A stretch of DNA of 64,000 nucleotides, taken from contig CASEEU010000015.1 in the NCBI GenBank assembly GCA_949287075.1, positions 1 through 64,000 of the forward strand, written 5' to 3'. The stretch comes from an uncultured Eubacteriales bacterium (GTDB lineage Bacteria; Bacillota; Clostridia; TANB77; CAG-508). Positions 34,701-49,800 of the stretch are shown piece by piece; the first letter of the stretch is position 1, and each line of letters opens with the position of its first letter. The notes under the pieces are model-generated. The model was not told the DNA's origin and searched no databases. It worked only from the letters and a program-made list of their open reading frames with translations. The position numbers and the translations under genes were made by a program.

Positions 34701-34860
34701 AGCATTTACCAACATAGCAGAAACAAACTCTGGCATATTCTATACAGGTAAACCTGAAGAAGTTGTCATATATGTACCAGAAGCAATTTATTTGAATAGT
34801 ACAAACTTAAAATTAAATGCAGATTCAACAAAGACAATTGGACGGACTTATAGAAAATAG
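31717..34860 (+). CDS. Giant surface protein, 5' portion (export helix, GATase-like, Ig-like, DUF285), ends at a frameshift
   Basis: The ATG at 31717 is chosen because GGAGGA (31704-31709) lies 7 nt upstream and the start MRKYFKSMKL parallels the 1,593-aa paralogue; an in-frame TTG at 31702 precedes the Shine-Dalgarno. Basic head and export helix span about residues 1-50. About residues 105-320 (ILIFSVIEADHREQTEIDEL, with YDLIICDMYSW) resemble the alpha/beta ThuA/glutamine-amidotransferase-like fold, an uncertain call. Ig-like modules (about 32680-33480) follow, then a block header (GFLGNSDIQRQNVDQVEF) and about 11 DUF285 repeats. The frame ends TIGRTYRK-stop where paralogues read TIGW...YGTINPKYRTEW. 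The continuation is in the +1 frame from 34841, so this is the N-terminal part of the next entry's gene. Confidence 0.8.
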   Translation: MRKYFKSMKLKNAKQKSIEQNSIKQKNKKLKRISVISLITVMITLILMTFINGANVGIDIAKTNTIQSSELKNYAAEPLTDGSVNAVSDQTSNDSIQETDTGVATLAEDTSDVEKIDKKILIFSVIEADHREQTEIDELKAKLQETYETVDVITTTANGNIDSILRDQIINATGYDLIICDMYSWSTTTNIATQSNLKYNLITISNDADTTDNQLVGQVTQGTNVDADSITTQDEVFKNMYISASGEYDDITTNKIKFKSDVNVLATMKYKGDNNTYDAIGYKKIGNYTQIHSQSYLKNNFAQVVERLADFALGAVNIDGDFVDFIKPNATYQFSETDIDRDGKTFTMVFDMTDKFYQSGTLALEDLTILIDGEEPNWAEVNKSLREEDRTNIINGETEVIGKRYTLELSNLEQIQVKDGDNYLDYSGVITVAVPADKLIDTTGNGNNATTITSGINLPGGTGTGEVVDVVQPLVEKITSTVDPAAGTAALTFKATDKYFASTTLTNENLQITVDGQAVDSTGVTKQVNSTPLTEERVVNGENTTVQYGLQFTVNLSGLDTSVSQIKVRVPAGAVTDQSGNVNKETDLLIFNTLRTTNTENFYTRGFLGNSDIQRQNVDQVEFVDHIPEDVYDELTNTYKNDTAWDVSAMQDNTIIAWYDTNPNGTYKVYIGSNSEMFGNVDSSYLFYCIGYSENCTSTETIKNLDLLKTGNVQNMKEMFDSTGYTAMTSLDLSNIDTSNVTNMSYMFNNTGYNAMTNLNLGDNFDTSNVTDMNNMFSWTGYTAMTSLDLGDKFNTIAVTDMKMMFNSTGYTAMTNLNLGENFDTSSVTDMSNMFWCTGHNTMTSLDLGDEFDTSNVTDMNNMFFRTGYTAMTSLDLGDKFDTSSVTNMNSMFQATGYTAMTGLDLGDKFDTSSVTDMQDMFHSTGYTAMTNLNLGDKFDTSNVTNMRYMFGYTGYTAMTSLDLGDKFKTDNVTDMEMMFYSAGLSNMTSLDLGPAFTNIAETNSGIFYTGKPEEVVIYVPEAIYLNSTNLKLNADSTKTIGRTYRK

Positions 34861-37800
34861 AACCACTTACCCAAAATACCGCACAGAATGGATAAAAGAA
34901 GGAACAGCAATAGACGAAACAGAAGCAAACAATCCAAAACTAAACGTTACACTAAGAGGAACAACCAACACAGAACTAACAGCAACCGAATACATCAGTA
35001 ACGTAACCAGTTCACTAGTACCAGAAAACATAAAAGTATTCATAGAAGACACAGAAATCACAGACATTGTTACAAAAACAGTAGGAACTGCAACAACAAC
35101 CGCAAACACAAAAACAGGAGCACAAGACGTATTACAAACCGTAACACTAACAAACTTCGAAGAAGCAACAAGACAAACAGGAAAACCATATAAAGAATGG
35201 GCTGGTAACATCCGCATTGAAGTAGCACAAGGAACTTTATCAGACACCACAGGACCAGCAGACCCAGAAACAGGCAAAACCGTGACCTATGGAAACAAGA
35301 ACATGGAAGTAGCAAGTGCAGACACACAAACAGGAGCAACCACAGGAGCAGGTTCAATAACAGAAATAGGTGCAAGAATTGACAATATTATTCAAGATGC
35401 AACAAAGGTCGACAAAAATACAGAAGATGCTATGTTTGCCGACCTAATCAAACCAGAATTTACATACAGAAGCCAAGAAACAGAAATCTCACAAGATGAA
35501 GAAAAAGTAACGATTGTATTTGATGTAGTAGACAAATTCTTCCAGAGCACAACATTGTCAAACCTAGATGCAAGCCAAATTACAGTTCTAATAGATGACT
35601 ATGACCCAGTTGAACTAAATCAAAATATTACAAAACAATTAACAAAAGTAGAAGACATCACAGGAACTGTAGAAGGTGTAGATAACACCAAAATAGGAGA
35701 AAGATATCAATTAGTTATTACAGGACTTGACCAAGAAAATGAAGACGGTGTTGGAGATGGATACACATACAGTGGATACATGACATTATCATTTGCAGCA
35801 GGAACAGTAACAGATAAATCTGGGAACCAAAGCTCAGCAAAATCAATTTCAATTGGAAAAGATGAACCAGGCGGACAAGATGGAGACGAAGAGATTGTCG
35901 ATGTTGTAGACCCAGTATGGAGCGTAGAGGAAATTAATACAAACGAAGAATATGTTAAATTACACGTAAAAGATAAATACTTAAATAAAGACCAAAGTGT
36001 CTTAAACTTAACAGAAGATGCTATCACAATTGTGGTAAATGGACAGCCATCAACAGCAATTGCAACTATCTTAGCAGGACCAATAGAAATCGTTCCAAAT
36101 GAGGAATATGAATATATTGTTACATTAGAAAATGTAACACCACCAGATGCAGGATATGTAGAATTCACACCAGTTGAACCAATTGTTGGAGGAACAGCAA
36201 AATATAAAGAAGATAATGGTGGATATATTAAATTAGAAATTGCAGCAGGAGTTGTCGTAGATCAATATGGAAATGAAACAAATAAACAAACATTAGAAGT
36301 TGGAAATCTTGATAAGACAAAACCAGAAGTATTTGATGTACAAAAAACACAAGATAAGGAAAATGGTAAAGAAACATTTGTATTTAATGTAACAGATAAA
36401 AACTATGATCCATCAGATCCAGTTACATTAGATGAAATAGAATTATGGATGGATGGACAACAAATAGATGACCAAGTGGTTAAAAATCTAATTAGTACAG
36501 TAGAGATTAAAGCAAATGTTAATGGAGAAATCAAAGTTTTAGGACATCAATATACATTAGAGGTTAGTGAAATTGTAGAAACAGATGAAGAATTTATTGC
36601 ATCTAACAGAGATTACAGAGAACTAAGTGGTACATTAGAAGTTCGCATTGATCCAATGGCATCAAAAGATATGAGTGAAAACTACATAAAAGAAGAAACA
36701 GCAACGATTACAGACTTTACAGATTTAATTGATCCAGAGGTAATGTATCAATATAGTTCAACAGATATTGATTATGATGGCAAAAACTTTACAATGGAAT
36801 TCAACATATTTGATAAATACTATGATACAGGTGAATTAACAATTGATGATTTAACCATCTTAATTGATGGTGAAGAGCCAGATTGGGCAGAAGTCAATAA
36901 ATCACTACAAGTAGTAGAAAAGACAAGTATGGTAAATGGAACAAGTAAAGTGATTGGACACACCTATACATTAACATTATCTAACTTAGAGCAATTACAA
37001 GTAAAAGACGGAGAAAACTACTTAGACTATAGTGGTGTTGTAACAGTAGCAATACCAGCAGATAAAATTATGGATACAGCTGGAAATGGAAATGTGGCAA
37101 CAACGCTTACATCAGGAATTAACTTACCAGGTGGAAGTGGAACAGAAGAAGTAGTCGATGTTGTACAACCATTCGTTGAAAAGATGACATCAAATGTAAA
37201 TGTAGATGCAAAAACTGCAACAGTAACATTCAAAGTAACAGATAAATACTTTGTAAATAGCACATTGACAAATGAAAATATACAAATACTTGTAAATGGA
37301 ACAGAAAATACAGCTATTACAAAACAATTGACAAGTACACCTTTAACAGAACAAAGAGTAGTAGATGGAACAACTTCAGATGTTCAATATGGTGTGCAAT
37401 ATACAGTAAATCTTTCTGGAATTGATACAACGGTTAACCAAATCAAGGTTAGAGTTCCAGCAGGTTTGGTAACAGATCAGTCTGGAAATGTCAATGAACA
37501 AACAGATTTGATTTTGTTTAATACGTTGAGAAGTGCTGTTGATGATATACAGCTCGATGGATCAGAGTATATTTCTAATTCGTTTTTAGGGAATAGAAAT
37601 ATCATAAGAAACAATATAGATAATTTAACATTTGTAGACCACATTCCAGAAGATGTATATGATGTATTTACAAATACATATATTGATAATACTGCATGGG
37701 ATGTATCTGCACAGCAAGATAATTCAATAATTGCATGGTATGAAGGAAATCCATATAGTACAGTAAAAGTATATATTGGAAGTAATGATGAGATATTTGG

Positions 37801-40800
37801 AAATGTAAATTCAAGTTATTTATTTACATATATAGGATATGAATCAACTTGTACCTCAACAGAAATTATTACAAATCTTGATATGTTGAATGTAAGTAAT
37901 GTAACCAATATGGACAGAATGTTTATGTATGCAGGAATTTATGCAATGACAACATTAAATTTAGGAGAAAATTTTGATACAAGTAATGTAATAAGCATGA
38001 ATTCTATGTTTATGCAAACAGGAATGAGAAGAATGACAACATTAGATTTAGGAGATAAATTTGATACAAGCAATGTAACAGATATGAGTTCTATGTTTTT
38101 TAGTACAGGAAACAATGCTATGACAAGTTTAGATTTAGGAGAAAATTTTGATACGAGTAGTGTAACAAATATGACGCAGATGTTTGGCTCTACCGGAAGC
38201 ACTGCCATGACAAGTTTAGATTTAGGAGATAAATTTGATACAAGCAATGTAACAGACATGAGTGGTATGTTTGGATATACAGGATATGCATCGATGACAA
38301 GTTTAGACTTAGGAGACAAATTTGACACAAGTAATGTAACAGATATGAGTTCTATGTTCTGGGGAACAGGATATACAGCAATGACAAGTTTAGACTTAGG
38401 AGACAAATTTGACACAAGTAATGTAACAAATATGAGTGACATGTTTGCTGCTACTGGATATACGGCGATGACAAGTTTAGACTTAGGAGACAAATTTGAC
38501 ACAAGCAATGTAACGAATATGAAAAGTATGTTTGATTATACAGGAAGTTTAGCCATGACAACTTTAGACCTAGGACCAGCCTTTACAAACATAGCGTCAA
38601 CAAATACAGACATGTTCAATCAAACAGGTAAATCAGGCGAAATCATCATCCAAGCACCAGAAGCAATCTATCAAGATGGAACAAACTTCAAGCTAAATAC
38701 AGACTCTAGCACAACGATAGAATTAGATTATGGAACCATCAATCCAAAATACAGAACAGAATGGATAAAAGAAGGAACCGCAATCGACGAAACAGAAGCA
38801 AACAATCCAAAACTAAACATCACATTAAGAGGAACAACCAACACAGAAGTAGCAGCAGATGAATACATCAGCAATGTAACAAGTTCATTAGCACCAGAAG
38901 ACATCAAAGTATTCATAGAAGACACAGAAATCACAGATGTTGTAACAAAAACAGTAGGAACCGCAACACAAACTGCAAACACCAGAACAGGAGCACAAGA
39001 TGTGTTACAAGTTCTAACACTAACAAACTTTGAAGAAGCATCAAGACAAACTGGCAAATCATACAAAGAATGGAGTGGTAACATCCGTGTAGAAGTTGCC
39101 CAAGGAAGCTTATCAGATACAACAGGACCAACAGACCCAGAGACAAACAAAGCAATTCCATATGGCAACAAAAACATGGAAGTAGCAAGTGCTGAAACAC
39201 AAACAGGAGCAACTACAGGAGCAGGAGCCGTTACAGAAATCGGAGCAAGAATAGACAACATCATTCAAGATGCAACAAAGGTTGACCAAAACACAACAGA
39301 TGCCATGTTTGCAGATTTCATCAAACCAGAATTTACATACAGAAGCCAAGAAACAGAAATCTTACATGGTGATGAGGAAAGAGTTAGCATTGTGTTTGAG
39401 GTAACAGATAAATTCTTCGAAAGTACAACACTTTCTAACTTAGATGCAAGTCAAATCACGGTTGCAATTGATGATTATGATGTAACAGAATTAAATCAAA
39501 ATATCACAAAACAATTGATGAAAGTACAAGATATTACAGGAACAGTAGAAGGTGTAGAAAATACAAAAATAGGAGAACAATATGTATTAATTATTTCTGG
39601 ACTAGACCAACAAGATGCAGATGGTAATGGAGATGGATACACATACAGTGGATACATGACATTATCATTTGCACAAGGTGCTATTACAGATAAATCTGGA
39701 AACCAAAGTCCAGCAAAATCAATCTCAATTGGTAAAGACGATCCAGGCGGAGAAGAAGGAGACGAAATAGTAGTTGATGTTGTAGACCCAGTATGGAGCA
39801 TTTACGAAGTAAATGAAGAAGAAGAAATTGTTAAGATACGTGTAAAAGATAAATTCTTAAACAGAGACGAAAGTATCTTAGCTTTAACAGAAGATGCGAT
39901 TACGATTGTAGTAAATGGAGAACCATCAACAGCTATTGCAACCATTTTAGCAGGACCAACTGAAATCATACCAAACGAAGAGTATGAATATACCATCACA
40001 TTAGAAAATGTAACACCAGATGATGGCGGATATACAGAATTTACACCAGTTGAGCCAATTGTTGGAGGAACAGCACAATACAAAAATGACAATGGTGGAC
40101 ATATTACATTACAAATTGCAGCAGGTGTTGTGGTAGATCAATATGGAAATGAAAGCAATGAACAAATACTAGATGCAGGAAATATTGATAAGACATTACT
40201 AGAAGTATATGATGTACAAAAAACACAAGATGAAGCACAAGGAAAAGAAACCTTTATCTTCAATGTAACAGATAAGAACTATGACCCATCAGATCCAGTA
40301 ACATTAGATGAAATCAGTACATGGATAAATGGAGAAAATGTAGATGACCAAGTAACAACACAAATTATCAGTACAGTGGAAATCAAGGCAAATGTTAGAG
40401 GAGAAATTAAAGTTTTAGGACATCAATACACCGTAGAAGTTAGCCAAATTGTGGAAACAGACGAAGAATTCGTTGATTCAGGTAGAAGTTACAGAGAATT
40501 AAGTGGTGACTTTGAACTTAGAATTGACCCAATGGCATCAAAAGATATGGTAGGAAACTTTATTAAAGAAGAAACTACAACCATTACAGACTTTATAGAC
40601 TTTATCAAACCAGAAGTAAGATATGAATATAGTACATCAGATATCGATTATGAAGGTAAAACCTTTACAATGATATTTGATATAGCAGATAAGTATTACA
40701 CTTCAGGAACATTGACAATTGAAGATTTGAACATCTTAATCGATGGAGAAGAACCAAATTGGGATGATACAGGTGTTCATGGAGTGGTAAAAGAATTAAC

Positions 40801-43800
40801 TGAACAAGACATTACAGGAACAGTTAATGGAACAAATAAAACAGTAGGAAAACGTTACACATTGAAATTATCACACTTAGAACAACTAGAAAAACTAGAA
40901 GGTAAAGAAACCATGGATTACAGTGGTATCATTACTGTAGCAATTCCAGCAAACAAAATCATGGATACAACAGGACATGGAAATATTGCAACAACCATTA
41001 CATCAGGTCTTAACATTTTAGCAGGTGACCCAGGAGAAGCAACCGTAGTCGATGTTGTAGATCCAATCTGGGAGAAAGTAAGTTCATCAGTTGATGTAGA
41101 TGCTAAGACAGCAACAGCAACTGTAAAAGTAACAGACAAATATTTTGCAAGCAGTAATTTAACAGCTGACAACATTAAAGTATTGATTAATGGTGCAGAG
41201 GTTGCAAAAGATAACATTCAAATCAATGTGGGAACAAAATCAGCAGCTTCTACAACAGATGGACAAAATGTAATTGGTGACCAATATACCATTACGTTAA
41301 GTGGAGAAGGTTTGAACTTTAATAGTAACCAAATCAAAATCCAAATTGCAGAAGGTACCGCAACTGATCAGTCTGGAAATACCAATAAAGTAGCAGATGT
41401 GATTTTGTATAATACATTAAAAGCAACCAATACAGAAACAGAAGGAACAAGCCCATTCTTAGGAAATACCAATATTCAAAGACAAGATGTAAAAACGGTT
41501 ACATTTGTTGATAATATACCAGAAGATGTTTATGATGCTTCAACAAATACATTTGTAGATGGCTCAGCATGGGATGTATCAGCTCAAGGAGATAACTCAA
41601 TTATTGCTTGGGATACAGGAAATAGAGCTATAAGCATAGGAAGTAATGATGAAATATTTGCAAATATAGATTCAAGTTATTTGTTCAATTATGTAGGATT
41701 TTCTCAATCTTTACCTGTACAAATTATAAGAAATCTAGAGTTATTGAATACAAGCAATGTAACCAATATGAGCTATATGTTCAGAAGTACAGGATATACT
41801 AATTGTATGGAATATTTTGATTTAGGAGATAATTTTGATACAAGTAATGTAACTGATATGAGTTATATGTTTGAAAATACAGGACTTGTAAATATGAAAT
41901 ATTTAGATCTAGGCGAAAAATTTGATACAAGCAATGTAACAAATATGATAGGAATGTTTTCAACAGATAATTCTAATAATATAAGCTATACAAATAAGTT
42001 AGGAACCATTTATTTAGGAGATAAATTTGATACAAGCAATGTAACAAATATGGAAAGAATGTTCTATAATTTAGAGAGTTTGACAGGTTTAGATTTAGGA
42101 GATAAATTTGACACAAGCAATGTAACCAATATGAGTAATATGTTCTATAATACAGGATATACTGAAATGACAAGCTTAGACTTAGGAGATAAATTCGACA
42201 CAAGTAAAGTAACCAATATGAGTAGCATGTTCTTTGATACAGGACATATGAGATTAACAAGTTTAGACTTGGGAGACAAATTTGATACAAGCAGTGTAAC
42301 CGATATGAGCTATATGTTCCAAGGAACAGGATATAATCTACTTGAGAGTTTAGATTTAGGAGATAAATTTAAAACAAGCAATGTAACGAATATGAATAAT
42401 ATGTTCTATAATTTAGGTAGATATGAGATGACAAACCTAGACTTAGGACCAGCATTTACCAACATAGCAACAAGCAATACAAACATGTTCAACAACACAG
42501 GTAAAACAGGCGAAATTGTCATCCAAGCACCAGAAGCTATTTACCAAGACCAAACACACTTCAAACTAAACACAGACTCTAGCACAACGATTGGATGGAC
42601 AAACTCATCAGGAGCAGAAATAACAAATTACGGAACCATCAATGCAAAATACAGAACAGAATGGCTAAAAGAAGAATCAGAAATTGACGAAACAGACGCA
42701 AACAATCCAAAACTAAACATCACATTAAGAGGAACAACAAACCAAGAAGTAGACCCAACAGAATATATCAGTGATGTAACAAGTACATTGACATCAAATA
42801 ATATAAAAGTATTCATAGACGACACAGAAATCACAGATGTTGTAACAAAAACAGTAGGAACAGCAACACAAACTGCAAACACTAGAACAGGAGCACAAGA
42901 TGTGCTACAAACAGTAACATTAACAAACTTTGAAGAAGCAGTAAGAAGAACTGGAATACCATATAAAGAGTGGAGTGGTAACATCCGTGTAGAAGTAGCC
43001 CAAGGAAGTTTATCAGATACAACAGGACCAGCAGATGAAGCAGGAAAGAAAATACCATATGGCAACAAAAACATGGAAGTAGCAAGCACTGAAACACAAA
43101 CAGGAGCAACCACAGGAGCAGGAGCCGTTACAGAAATCGGAGCAAGAATAGACAACATCATTCAAGATACAACAAAAGTCGACAAAAATACAGACAATGT
43201 AATGTTCACAGACTTCATCAATCCAGAATTTACATACAGAAGCCAAGACACAGAAATCATCCATGGAGATGAAGAAAAAGTAACAATAGAATTTGATGTA
43301 GTCGATAAATTCTTCGAAAGCACAACATTATCAAACTTAGATGCTAGCCAAATTACAGTTCTAATAGATGACTATGATCCAACAGAATTAAATCAAAACA
43401 TTACAAAACAATTGATAAAAGTACAAGACATCACAGGAACCGTAGAAGGTGTAGAAAATACAAAAATAGGAGAAAAATATCAATTAGTAATCACTGGACT
43501 AGACCAAGAAGATGCAGATGGTAATGGAGATGGATACACATACAGTGGATACATGACATTATCATTTGCACAAGGTGCAGTGACAGATAAATCTGGAAAC
43601 ATCAGCCCAGCAAAATCTATTTCAATAGGAAAAGATGACCCAGGTGGAGCAGACGGAGACGAAGAAGTAGTCGATGTTGTAGACCCAATCTGGACAGTTG
43701 GAGAACTTGATAGAGAAAACGGAATTGTAAAATTACGTGTAAAAGATAAATTCTTAAATCAAGCAGAAAGTATATTCAACTTAACAACAAATGACATAAC

Positions 43801-46800
43801 CATTATTGTTAATGGACAACCATCAACAGAAGTAGGTAAACAATTAAGTGGACCAGTAGAAATTACACCAAATGAAGAATATGAATATACATTAACATTA
43901 ACAAACATCATACCAGATGTAGAAGGATATACAGAATTTACACCAGTTGAGCCAATTGTTGGCGGAACAGCTCAATACAAAAATGAAAACGGTGGTCATA
44001 TTTTAATGGAAATTGCAGCAGGTGTTGTTACAGACCAATATGAGAACACGACAAATAGTCAAGAATTTGACTTAGGTAATATCGATGGAACAGGACCAGA
44101 AGTATATGATGTACAAAAAACACATGATGCTGAAAATGGAAAAGATACAATTGTATTTAACGTAACAGATAAAAACTATTATCCAGATGATCCAGTAACA
44201 TTAGATGAAATAACATTATGGCTAAATGGAACACAAATAGATGACCAAGTGGCAAAACAATTGATTAGTACAGTACCAATCAAAGCAGAAATGAATGGAG
44301 AAATCCTAGTTTTAGGACATCAATATACATTAGAAATTACAGAAATAGTAGAAACAGATGAAGAATTCATTGGTTCTGGTAGAGAATATAGAGAGCTAAG
44401 TGGTGATTTAGAAGTTCGAGTTGATCCAAATGCATCAAGAGATATCAAAGGAAACCATATTAATAGTGACAAAGCAACCGTAACAGACTTTATAGACTTT
44501 ATTAAACCAGAAGTAAGATATACATATAACACTTCAGATATCGATTATGATGGAAAAACATTTACAATGGTATTTGACGTAGCAGATAAATACTATAATA
44601 CAAGCACATTGACAAGAGACGATTTAAATATCTTAATAGATGGAGAAGAACCAAACTGGGATGACACAGGTGTTCATGGAGTGGTAAGAACATTAACAGA
44701 GCAAGATATTACAGCAACTGTTGATGGAGAAAGTAAAACAGTAGGAAAACGTTATACATTGAAATTATCACACTTAGAGCAACTAGAAAAACTAGAAGGT
44801 AAAGAGACCATGGATTACAGTGGTATTATCACAGTGGCAATTCCAGCAAACAAAATTACAGATACAACAGGAAATGGAAATGTTGCAACAACCATTACAT
44901 CAGGATTGAACATCTTAGCAGGTGACCCAGGAGAGGCAACAGTAGTCGATGTTGTAGACCCAATCTGGGAGAAAGTAAGTTCATCAGTTGATGTAGATGC
45001 TAAGACAGCAACTGCAACTGTAAAAGTGACAGATAAATATTTTGCAAGCAGTAATCTAACAGCTGATAACATTAAAGTATTGATTAATGGTGCAGAGGTT
45101 GCAAAGGATAACATTCAAATTAATGTAGGACCAAAATCAGCAGCTTCTACAACAGATGGCACAGATGTTATCGGAGATCAATACACAATTACTTTAAGTG
45201 GAGAAGGTTTGAACTTTAATAGTAATCAAATTAAAATCCAAATTGCTGAAGGTATTGCAACAGATCAATCTGGAAATACAAATAAAGTGGCAGATGTTAT
45301 TTTATATAATACGTTAAGAAATACATTTACAGAGCAAAAGGCAGAACATGCTTTCTTAGGAAATACCAATATCCAAAGACAAAATGTAGATAATGTGACA
45401 TTTGTAGACAATATTCCATCAGAGGTATATGATTTTTCAGCAAAAGCATATGTTGACAGTACAGCATGGGATGTATCAGCACAAGGAGATAATTCAATTA
45501 TTGCTTGGTATGAGGAAAATGACAACGGAACTGTTAAAGTATATATCGGAAGTAATGATGAGATATTTGGAAATGTGAATTCAGGTAGTCTATTTACATA
45601 TATAGGATATTCAGAGAATTGTACAGCAACGGAAACCATTACAAATATTGGTTTACTAAATGTTAGCAATGTAACTTCTATGGGTAATATGTTTTCTTTC
45701 ACAGGATATGCAGCAATGACAAATTTGGATTTGGGAGATAATTTTGACACTAGTAATGTAATAGAGGTATATCATATGTTTTCGAATACAGGATATGCAG
45801 CAATGACAAATTTGGATTTGGGAGATAATTTTGATACGAGTAGTGTAACAAGAATGGATTCTATGTTCAATAATACAGGTGCTAAAAACATGACGAGTTT
45901 AGACTTAGGAGACAAATTTGATACAAGTAATGTAACAAGAATGGATAATATGTTTCGAAGTACAGGATATACAGCAATGACGAGTTTAGACTTAGGAGAC
46001 AAATTTGATACAAGTAATGTAACAAACATGGAAAATATGTTTTATTTAACAGGATATACAGCAATGACTAGTTTAGAATTAGGGGACAAGTTTGATACGA
46101 GTAATGTAACGAATATGAAAGAAATGTTTGGTTTTACGGGAAATAGAGCAATGACAAGTTTAGATTTAGGAGATAAATTCGATACAAGCAATGTAACAAA
46201 TATGGATAGAATGTTCTATTTTACAGGAAGAGAAGCGATGATAAGCTTAGACTTAGGAGATAAATTCGATACAAGCAATGTAACAAATATGAGTAATATG
46301 TTCGAGGATACAGGACGATATGCCACGACAACTTTAGATCTAGGACCAGCCTTTACAAACATAGCAGGAACAAATACAAATATGTTTACTAATACAGGTA
46401 AATCTGGAGAAATCGTTATCTACGCCCCAGAATCAATTTACCAAAATAGTACAAACTTCAAGCTAAATACAAGTTCAAGCACAACAATTAACTATACAAA
46501 TGGAACCATCAATCCTAAATACAGAACAGAATGGCTAAAAGAAGAAGCAGAAATCGACGAAACAGACGCAAACAATCCAAAACTAAACATCACATTAAGA
46601 GGAACAACAAACCAAGAAGTAGACCCAGCAGAATACATCAGTGATGTAACAAGTACATTGACATCAAATGACATAAAAGTATTTATAGAAGACACAGAAA
46701 TCACAGATGTTGTAACCAAAACAATTGGAACAGCAACTGCAACAGCAAACACAAGAACAGGAGCACAAGATGTGTTACAAACAGTAACATTAACAAACTT

Positions 46801-49800
46801 CGAAGAAGCAGTAAGACAAACTGGTAAACCATACAAAGAATGGAGTGGTAACATCCGTGTAGAAGTAGCCCAAGGAAGTTTATCAGACACCGTAGGACCA
46901 GCAGATGAAGATGGAGACAGAACAACCTATGGAAACGGAAACATGGAAGTAGCAAGCGCTGAAACACAAACAGGAGCAACCACAGGAGCAGGAGCTGTTA
47001 CAGAAATTGGAGCAAGAATTGACAATATCATTCAAGATGCAACAAAAGTCGACAAAAACACAGACAATGCTATGTTCACAGACTTCATTGATCCAGAATT
47101 TACATACAGAAGCCAAGACACAGAAATCATCCATGGAGATGAAGAACAAGTAACCATCGTGTTTGATGTAGTCGATAAATTCTTCGAAAGTACAACACTT
47201 TCTAACTTAGACGCAAGTCAAATCACTGTACAAATTGATGACTATGATGTCACAGAATTAAATCAAAACATTACGAAAGTGCTAACAAAAGTAGAAGACA
47301 TCACAACAACTGTAGAAGGTGTAGAAGACACCAAAATAGGAGAAAGATATCAATTAGTGATCACTGGCCTAGACCAAGAAGATGCAGATGGTAATGGAGA
47401 TGGATACACATACAGTGGATACATGACATTATCATTTGCACAAGGTGCAGTGACAGATAAATCTGGAAACATCAGCTCAGCAAAATCTATTAGTATCGGA
47501 AAAGATGACCCAGGCGGACAAGACGGAGACGAAGAAGTAGTCGATGTTGTAGACCCAATCTGGACATTAGAAGATGTTGATAGAGAAAATGGAATTGTAA
47601 AACTACATGTAAAAGATAAATTCTTAAATCAAGCAGAAAGTATATTCAACTTAACAACTGATGATATTACGATTATTGTTAATGGTGAAGTTTCAACAGA
47701 AATTGGAAAAGCGTTAACCGGACCAGTAGAAATCGTACCAAATGAAGAATATGAATATACACTAAATTTAAGTAACATCATTCCAGAAGAGGATGGATAT
47801 ACAGAATTCACACCAGTTGATCCAATTGTTGGTGGAACAGCTGAATACAGAAATGAAAATGGTGGATATATGTCAATCGAAATTGCACCAGGAGTCATTA
47901 CAGACCAATATGAAAACACAACAAATAAACAAAAATTCGACTTGGGTGACATAGATGGCACAAATCCAGAAGTGTATGACATTCAAAAAACACAAGATGC
48001 CGAAAACGGAAAAGAAACCTTTATATTTAATGTAACAGATAAAAACTATGACCCAACAGACCCAGTAACAGTAGATGAATTATCTGCTTGGGTAGATGGC
48101 GTTCAAATCGATGACCAAGTAACAAAACAAATTACAAGCACAGTAGAAATTAAAGCAAATATAAATGGAGAAATTAAAGTTTTAGGACATCAATATACAC
48201 TAGAAGTTACACAAATTGTGGAAACTGACGAAGAATTCGTGGCAACTGGTAGAGACTATAGAGAGCTAAGTGGTAATATAGAAATCAGAATTGATCCAAC
48301 AGCATCAAGAGATATTAAAGGAAATACAATTAATGAAGAAACAACAACTATCTCAGACTTTATAGACTTTATTAAGCCAGAGCTAAGATATGAATACAGT
48401 ACATCAGATATTGACTATGACGGAAAGACATTTACAATGGAATTCAATATTGTAGATAAATACTACAATGCAGGTACATTGACAATAGATGATTTAAATA
48501 TTCTAATTGATGGAGAAGAACCAAATTGGGATGATACAGGTGTTCATGGAGTGGTAAAAGAATTAACTGAACAAGATATAACAGCAACAGTTAATGGAAC
48601 AAATAAAACAGTAGGAAAACGTTACACATTGAAATTATCACACTTAGAACAACTAGAAAAACTAGAAGGTAAAGAAACCATGGATTACAGTGGTATCATT
48701 ACAGTGGCAATTCCAGCAGATAAAATTACAGATACAACAGGACATGGAAACAATGCAACAACCATTACATCAGGATTGAACATTCTAGCAGGTGAAGTAG
48801 GAGAAGCTACAACAGTCGATGTAGTTGACCCAATCTGGGAGAAAGTAAGTTCATCAGTAGATGTAGATGCTAAGACAGCAACTGCAGTGGTTAGAACCAC
48901 AGATAAGTTCTTTGCAAGCAGTAACCTAACATCAGACAATATTAAAGTATTGGTAAATGGTGCAGAAGTTTCTAAAGATAATATTGCTATTAATATAGGA
49001 ACGAAAACAACAGCATATGCAAGCAACGGAACAGATGTAATTGGCGATGAGTACACGATTACCTTAAGTGGAGAAGGTTTAGACTTTACGACAAATCAAA
49101 TCAAAATCCAAATTGCAGAGGGTGTGGCAACAGACCAATCTGGAAATGGTAATAAGGCAACAGATATTATCTTGTATAATACTTTGAAAAATACAAGTAC
49201 AGAAACAGGTAACACAAGTGCTTTCCTAGGAAATACAAGTATTCAAAGACAAAATGTGGACAATGTCACATTTGTAGACAATATTCCATCAAGTGTATTT
49301 GATGTATCAGCAAATAGCTATGTAGATAGTACCACATGGGATGTATCTGCTGAGCAAGATAAATCAATTATTGCTTGGTATGAACCAAGTGCAAATGGAA
49401 CAATAAAAGTATATATTGGAAGCAATGATGAGATATTTGGAAATGTAGATTCAAGTTATTTGTTTAGCTGGATAGGACGTTCTAATAATTGTACAGCAAC
49501 AGAAACCATAACAAATCTTGGTTTACTAAATGTTAGCAATGTAACCAACATGGGAAATATGTTTTTATGGACAGGTTATAATGCCATGATAAGTTTAAAT
49601 TTAGGAGATAATTTTGACACAAGCAATGTAACTAATATGAGTCATATGTTCATGTATACAGGTTCTGATGCAATGACAAATCTGGACTTAGGTAATAAAT
49701 TTGACACGGGTAATGTAATAGATATGAGTTCTATGTTTGCTTATGCAGGTCAAAATGCTATGACAAGTTTGAACTTAGGTGGTAACTTTGACACAAGCAA

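Noticed and set aside
34817..34819. True start codon of the 8,440-codon frame
   Set aside because: The ATG lies inside the coding sequence of the preceding frame, has no ribosome binding site, and the conserved motif resumes only about 24 nt later; a frameshift explains it better.
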